From contig JAMKCH010005367.1 in assembly GCA_023653785.1 (NCBI GenBank), positions 1 through 64,000 of the forward strand: DNA of 64,000 nucleotides. The letters run 5' to 3'. Source of the DNA: Ophioderma brevispina (Eukaryota > Echinodermata > Ophiuroidea > Amphilepidida > Ophiodermatidae). The notes under the pieces are model-generated. The model was not told where the DNA came from. It did not search any database and was given only the letters and a program-made list of their open reading frames with translations. Position numbers and translations under genes: made by a program. Numbering within the stretch: position 1 is the stretch's first letter; the number at the start of each line of letters is the position of its first letter. Shown piece by piece: positions 59,583 to 64,000 of this stretch.

Positions 59583-61378
59583 GACATTAAGAGAAGTGGG
59601 GGCAGAGAAAAAGTATGATGAGACCATGATTATGGCGTGTGTACAAAAGTTTAAACTGACGACAATGGCTGTCATGATGTTGGTAGTATTATATGGACTG
59701 TTGACCTGTCTAATCCACACAATCAATTTACCAAGAATCCCTGTACACAAAGTTTGATGTAAACTGGTAGATACTTTGGACACCATAAGCAAATTAACCC
59801 TCAAAAGCATCCACAATACATTACTTGTGACCTTATTTGACCTGTAGTTAATCCATTATATTTTCACTACCAAAAAAGCGAATTATCACATCGGGTTTTG
59901 ATACACTTTGCAAAAGAGTAATATATAAACACTCAAAAAACAATATAGAGCTCACATGACCCTTTGCTGTGACCTTTAAGTCACATAATTTTATTCTACC
60001 AATGGTCCTATAGTCAGGGACCGAATAGGCCGGACCCATTGCGGTATGTCAAGGTTTTGCCAATCAGCGCTTGGCCCAGGTGAACTATGATTGGTTTGAA
60101 TGTTAGATGGTGGAGCATGTTCGAACACAAATAGGATTTAAAATGTAAAAACATGCTCAATTTAGTCGGGTTTTTGATGCCATGGACACACACCCTAATT
60201 CACCGTTAAGTAACTTTCTGTTTCAAATAAGCTTTAAAGGTTCACAGATTTTCTTCACGGCTGACTACCCTGTGTTCTGCACCGTCAAAATTACGTCAGA
60301 CGCGCAATTGGTCGCCTTATTCTGCTCACCCCAGACTATAGTATCTGCAGTGTCAATGTCAATATTGTTCCATACTTTGAAATGAAGACCAATTCAAAAT
60401 TACTTAACCACTCAAATACATTACATTTTACTCATGTAAAATAGTAGGCCTTGTTGTTATATCTCACCCAATTTCACACAATTTGTTTTCTTCCTGAGGG
60501 TTCATTTGTATCCAAATTTCAAGTCAATCATTTCCACATACTTTAGAATGAGAAGAATTTAAAATTTTAACCCAAACAAATTCTAAGAATTCAGTATTTT
60601 GACCTTGCATTGACAGCTTGCCTTTACTTGTTCTACATTTTACAATCCTTTTACATCAAAGAGTCCTGACATCAAGTTTCATGTTATCAACTGGGATACT
60701 TGGAGAGGGGATTGAATTTGAAAAACTAGCACAGATATACATATGGCCAGAGTTCAGGAAGGTGTTAGTGTCAAGACTTCAAAGAACATTCAGTTACTAT
60801 GGAGAATCATGACAGAGTCGAGTGCCATATATGGGAAATGCACATATAAAGGGCTGAAATGTCTCACCGTTCTTGATGTACCTTCGCGTGATAAGGTTCC
60901 CAGTCAATTCCTGACAGAGCCTCACTGAGATTTAAATCCGGGTTCTTAATTCAAGATTTAACCGGTCGAGCTATTGATTAAAAATTAGAATAAATCTCCC
61001 ATGTTTAACTTGGAGTGAGAGAGCCAAGATAATACCCCGTCTTGGAGGGGGGGGGGGGAACAAAAACCCCCCCATCAACAAAAGATGGTGTCCCAGTGTG
61101 CAGAGGAGCCACACCTGTACCTGCAAAAGTGATAAGTCTGGAAAGTGTTAGGTTGTTTACCCCAATATGGAAATAAGCTTCCTAAACTGTAGAGGCTTTC
61201 TTGATTTATAACGGATAATGTAAAAAAAAAAAAATACATCGAGAGTGTTCATCGGCCATCGCGGTTGTGAAGGGCCAGAGGTCACATTAGGTCCCAACAT
61301 GTCACCCCACCCAATCCCTCCTTCTCCACCAAGTACATATGCAGCCCTTATGGAATCATATGGCATGCAATATATTAA
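59583..61378 (+). repeat. Large tandem duplication, unit 2 (about 1.8 kb)
   Basis: The same markers occur at offsets growing from 1691 at the start to 1801 near the end, mostly through small insertions. The copies differ by very many one- or two-base indels, more than by substitutions in several blocks. A third partial copy of the last 110-120 bases follows at 61400-61530. Confidence 0.85.
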
Positions 61379-64000
61379 AGGTTAAACATTGCAACGGTTT
61401 GGAATGGGGGAAAACGGTACATGAGGTCACCAAACATGTAACCCACCCCCCCTTGTTTTTACCCACTCCTTTCCACCAAGTAAAATCATCGTAGCCCTTA
61501 CGGAACTGCCACTGCGGCATGCCAATAAGTAAGGGGTAAAAGTTTGACCACAGACACACAAATATAAGACCAGAGTAATCCAGATGTGCCTTCTGCAATT
61601 CTGGCAGAAGACACAAAAACAATTTTGACGAGCCCAATAATTGTAACTCACTGTATCAACTTTCATTAGAGCGGCCACCAATTATGTGTCACGAAAATCC
61701 ATCTTAATAATTTATCAGAAAAGAGACGAACCCATAAGTAAGAATAGAAAGCCAATGTCATATGATTAACCTAAATCCTAAGGAACACCCCTATAAATAA
61801 AAATAGGCTTAACCTTTGTAAATCTCATTGCAGTTTCCAAGAAACTAAGCTAAGTGCTAAATTGTTTATGAGTAAGGGACAGGACAGACAGGACAGATAC
61901 AGATTGGACATTCGAGGTCAGTGTTTTGCTTTGCAATCTGATATAAATTAAAACACATCTTTAGGCTTTAGAACAAAACTTAAACCTACGACTATTGACT
62001 ATAAACCAAAAAGATTTCATAACATTGTGGACTCATTAAAAATAGCCAAAGACAGCCAATAAATAAGCACACACTTGACAAGCACTTGTTAGAACCTTCA
62101 CTCTTCAAAAAAATTCTATTTACATTCTTGTTTGAAAACTTTCCTCTCAAGAGTGGCTTACATTTTAAACCACTTTCACCAATATAATTTGTGTGCGACC
62201 TGGGAAAGTTGTCTCCAAGTAATTAAAAGAAAGGCAAAACTACCCAATATAAATGAATGAATCTTATCTTAGTGCCATTAAATATATTGGAATTTAGATA
62301 TTTAAGTTAAATGTAAATACCTTTGTGGTATCGTATAAATATCATTTTTATATAGAAGGTCTCCTTAGAAAGATTTCTTGTCACTGAGGTAATCTACCTC
62401 GATCAATTGGATGAAACACAAAGAAATTAGGGAGTTATGAATTCATCAGGCACGTGTTGCAAAAAAATAGAAGAACCAAAAACAATTTAGTGGATGGACC
62501 TATCACTCAAATTTTCTTTTGTTTTTTTTTCCCTTCTCCATCACTTCACTCAAATGAGAGTTGGTATCAGAAGAAAACTTCATTGTTCTCATATACCCAG
62601 AAAATGTTTCCTTATTATGAACAAAATTGTCCCCAAATGAGGGTTCAAAGACACGAGCTCGATCCCGTTACCAGCCTGTCTATTTGTCAATTTAATACAC
62701 ATTTTACTTTTACTATCAAAAAGCTGGACAAATTTAACTCATTATCATGCTTTGAGGTGTCGATACGCGATATATCGATCATACGAATTGACGATCATGA
62801 TTTAAATTGGATGATTTGCGCCCAATATTATGGGTCTCGCTATGAGGTTTAAAATATTAGGCTCGACGGCGTCTCGCCAATATTTTTGCAACTCATTAAG
62901 CTCGACCAATAAAATTTGGCTGAATCAATCCAATTTATTACAAAATTTGGATCAGTAAGCGGTTTCAGTATATGTTCCATGGTCTTTTTTAGGATAAATA
63001 ATATCGATATCATGAAAAAATCCCATCATGATTGCGGTTCACCCACCTTTAATTTTGCTTCTTGTGAGTGATCATGTTGTTTTAGGCAACATTGTTAAAT
63101 TCAGGTGATGCTCGTTTCAGGCCTTTTAGGCCTTTTGAGCATTTTCCTCTCATGTAGTTTGAGATGTTATATGTATTTATGTATGAATGGAAATAATTTT
63201 GAATCTTTGAATATTAAATCATGCTATAGTTGACATTTTTTATACCTAACTATGGTTATATGAATGATTACACCCATTTGTTATTCAAGAAAATCCCTAG
63301 CTATTGTTTTTAATGATTTCATAAGCTAATTACAAAAACCAGTGGTTATGCAACATTAATATTACCTGTGTCTGGACTATGAGCAATTTACTACCTTGGC
63401 TTACATCCACGTGTATGCTAGCTCCTCTACTTTCTTTGAAGATGGGGAGGTGGGAGTATACCATAGAGCTAGAATTATAAACCAAGAGGGGAATAGCGTG
63501 TATTGGGAATAGCCACAAGCCACGTACACCGAGTCTGCTCACACACAGCGCTGCAGTGGTTGTTGCTGCGGTAGCCACAGCGTGTCGTCACTGTTGAGGC
63601 CCAGCACACGCATCTAAAAATCTGTGCGTCACGCATTATGTTAGCGGCTTTGTTGCATTCCCCCAGTGTTCCATGGTCTGATCGGCCGATCTTTCTGAAG
63701 AAAAAATAGCGGAAAACCAATCGATTGAAAGACAGAGAAAAATGATTCTAAAAAGATTACTGCATCCATTAATGCAAAAAGTCTCTGATGACCCTGTTAG
63801 ATTTTGCTTAGGAAAGGAAAAGAGATATTTGAGTCCCGTGCCGTGAGCCCGGGTAGAGGTGGCCATCGTTGTTGTTGTATTTTCCTGAATGAGTGTGACG
63901 AACGTTAAAAACTTGCGTTTCTCATAATATGCATTTGGGACGTTCCAAATATGCGATTAGTAAAAACACCAAATATGGTGGTGCCCAATAAAACTATGAT
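61379..64000. other. Intergenic sequence to the window end with no gene supported
   Basis: 61400-61530 repeats the end motif of the tandem unit. A 132-codon + strand frame at 62454-62852 and overlapping - strand frames at 63330-63866 have no recognised domain, splice pattern or codon bias I can defend. Confidence 0.35.

Noticed and set aside
62454..62852. 132-codon + strand frame
   Set aside because: Long for chance in AT-rich DNA, but there is no motif, no conserved block and no supporting neighbours.

Overview
This is an AT-rich eukaryotic genome window with low gene density. It has no operons, no bacterial-style promoters and no long uninterrupted genes. The best clues to the organism are the repeats: tRNA-headed SINEs, Jockey-superfamily (CR1/L2-like) LINE fragments, 'tgacctttgacctt' tracts, GCGCGAAGCGCG-type elements and poly-C tracts. 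With a GABA-B-like receptor at one end, this combination suggests a marine invertebrate, possibly an ambulacrarian such as an echinoderm. That is inference; no single sequence in the window proves it.

Layout. Positions 1-4.2 kb are non-coding and hold two fold-back (inverted-repeat) elements. From about 6.9 to 11.76 kb on the + strand lies the 3' part of a multi-exon class C GPCR gene of the GABA-B type: TM5 to TM7, a charged coiled-coil linker and a Cys/Ser-rich cytoplasmic tail, with weaker candidate exons upstream. Its reading frame is broken in several places. From 12 to 20 kb is intergenic sequence with a palindrome-flanked tRNA-derived SINE, a dead LINE on the - strand and a short 'caagatggcg' repeat cluster. 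At 20.1-21.35 kb on the - strand is an unrecognised protein gene of about 410 codons with one frameshift. From 22.8 to 29 kb are SINE, palindrome-rich and microsatellite repeats. At 30.3-31.98 kb on the + strand is a second, more complete LINE fragment with a recognisable reverse transcriptase.

From 33.6 to 38.4 kb are paired diverged repeats and a terminal-inverted-repeat element. At 39.6-41.2 kb is the strangest block, a dense array of the palindrome CAACGCGTTG arranged in alternating orientations. Illumina adapter sequence is embedded at its right end. From 43 to 54 kb are tRNA-like repeats, a clean 237-bp MITE, poly-C tracts and a retroelement-like ORF. At 56.1-57.0 kb are two clusters of a 42-44 bp minisatellite. 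At 57.9-61.5 kb is a tandem duplication with units of about 1.7-1.8 kb. From 61.5 to 64 kb nothing could be identified.

The genes do not form a visible pathway. The receptor would act at the plasma membrane as a G-protein-coupled receptor; the other gene has no assigned role. Adapter residue, runs of 40 or more C and many one-base indels between repeat copies suggest a draft assembly. Several broken frames may therefore be assembly errors rather than biology.
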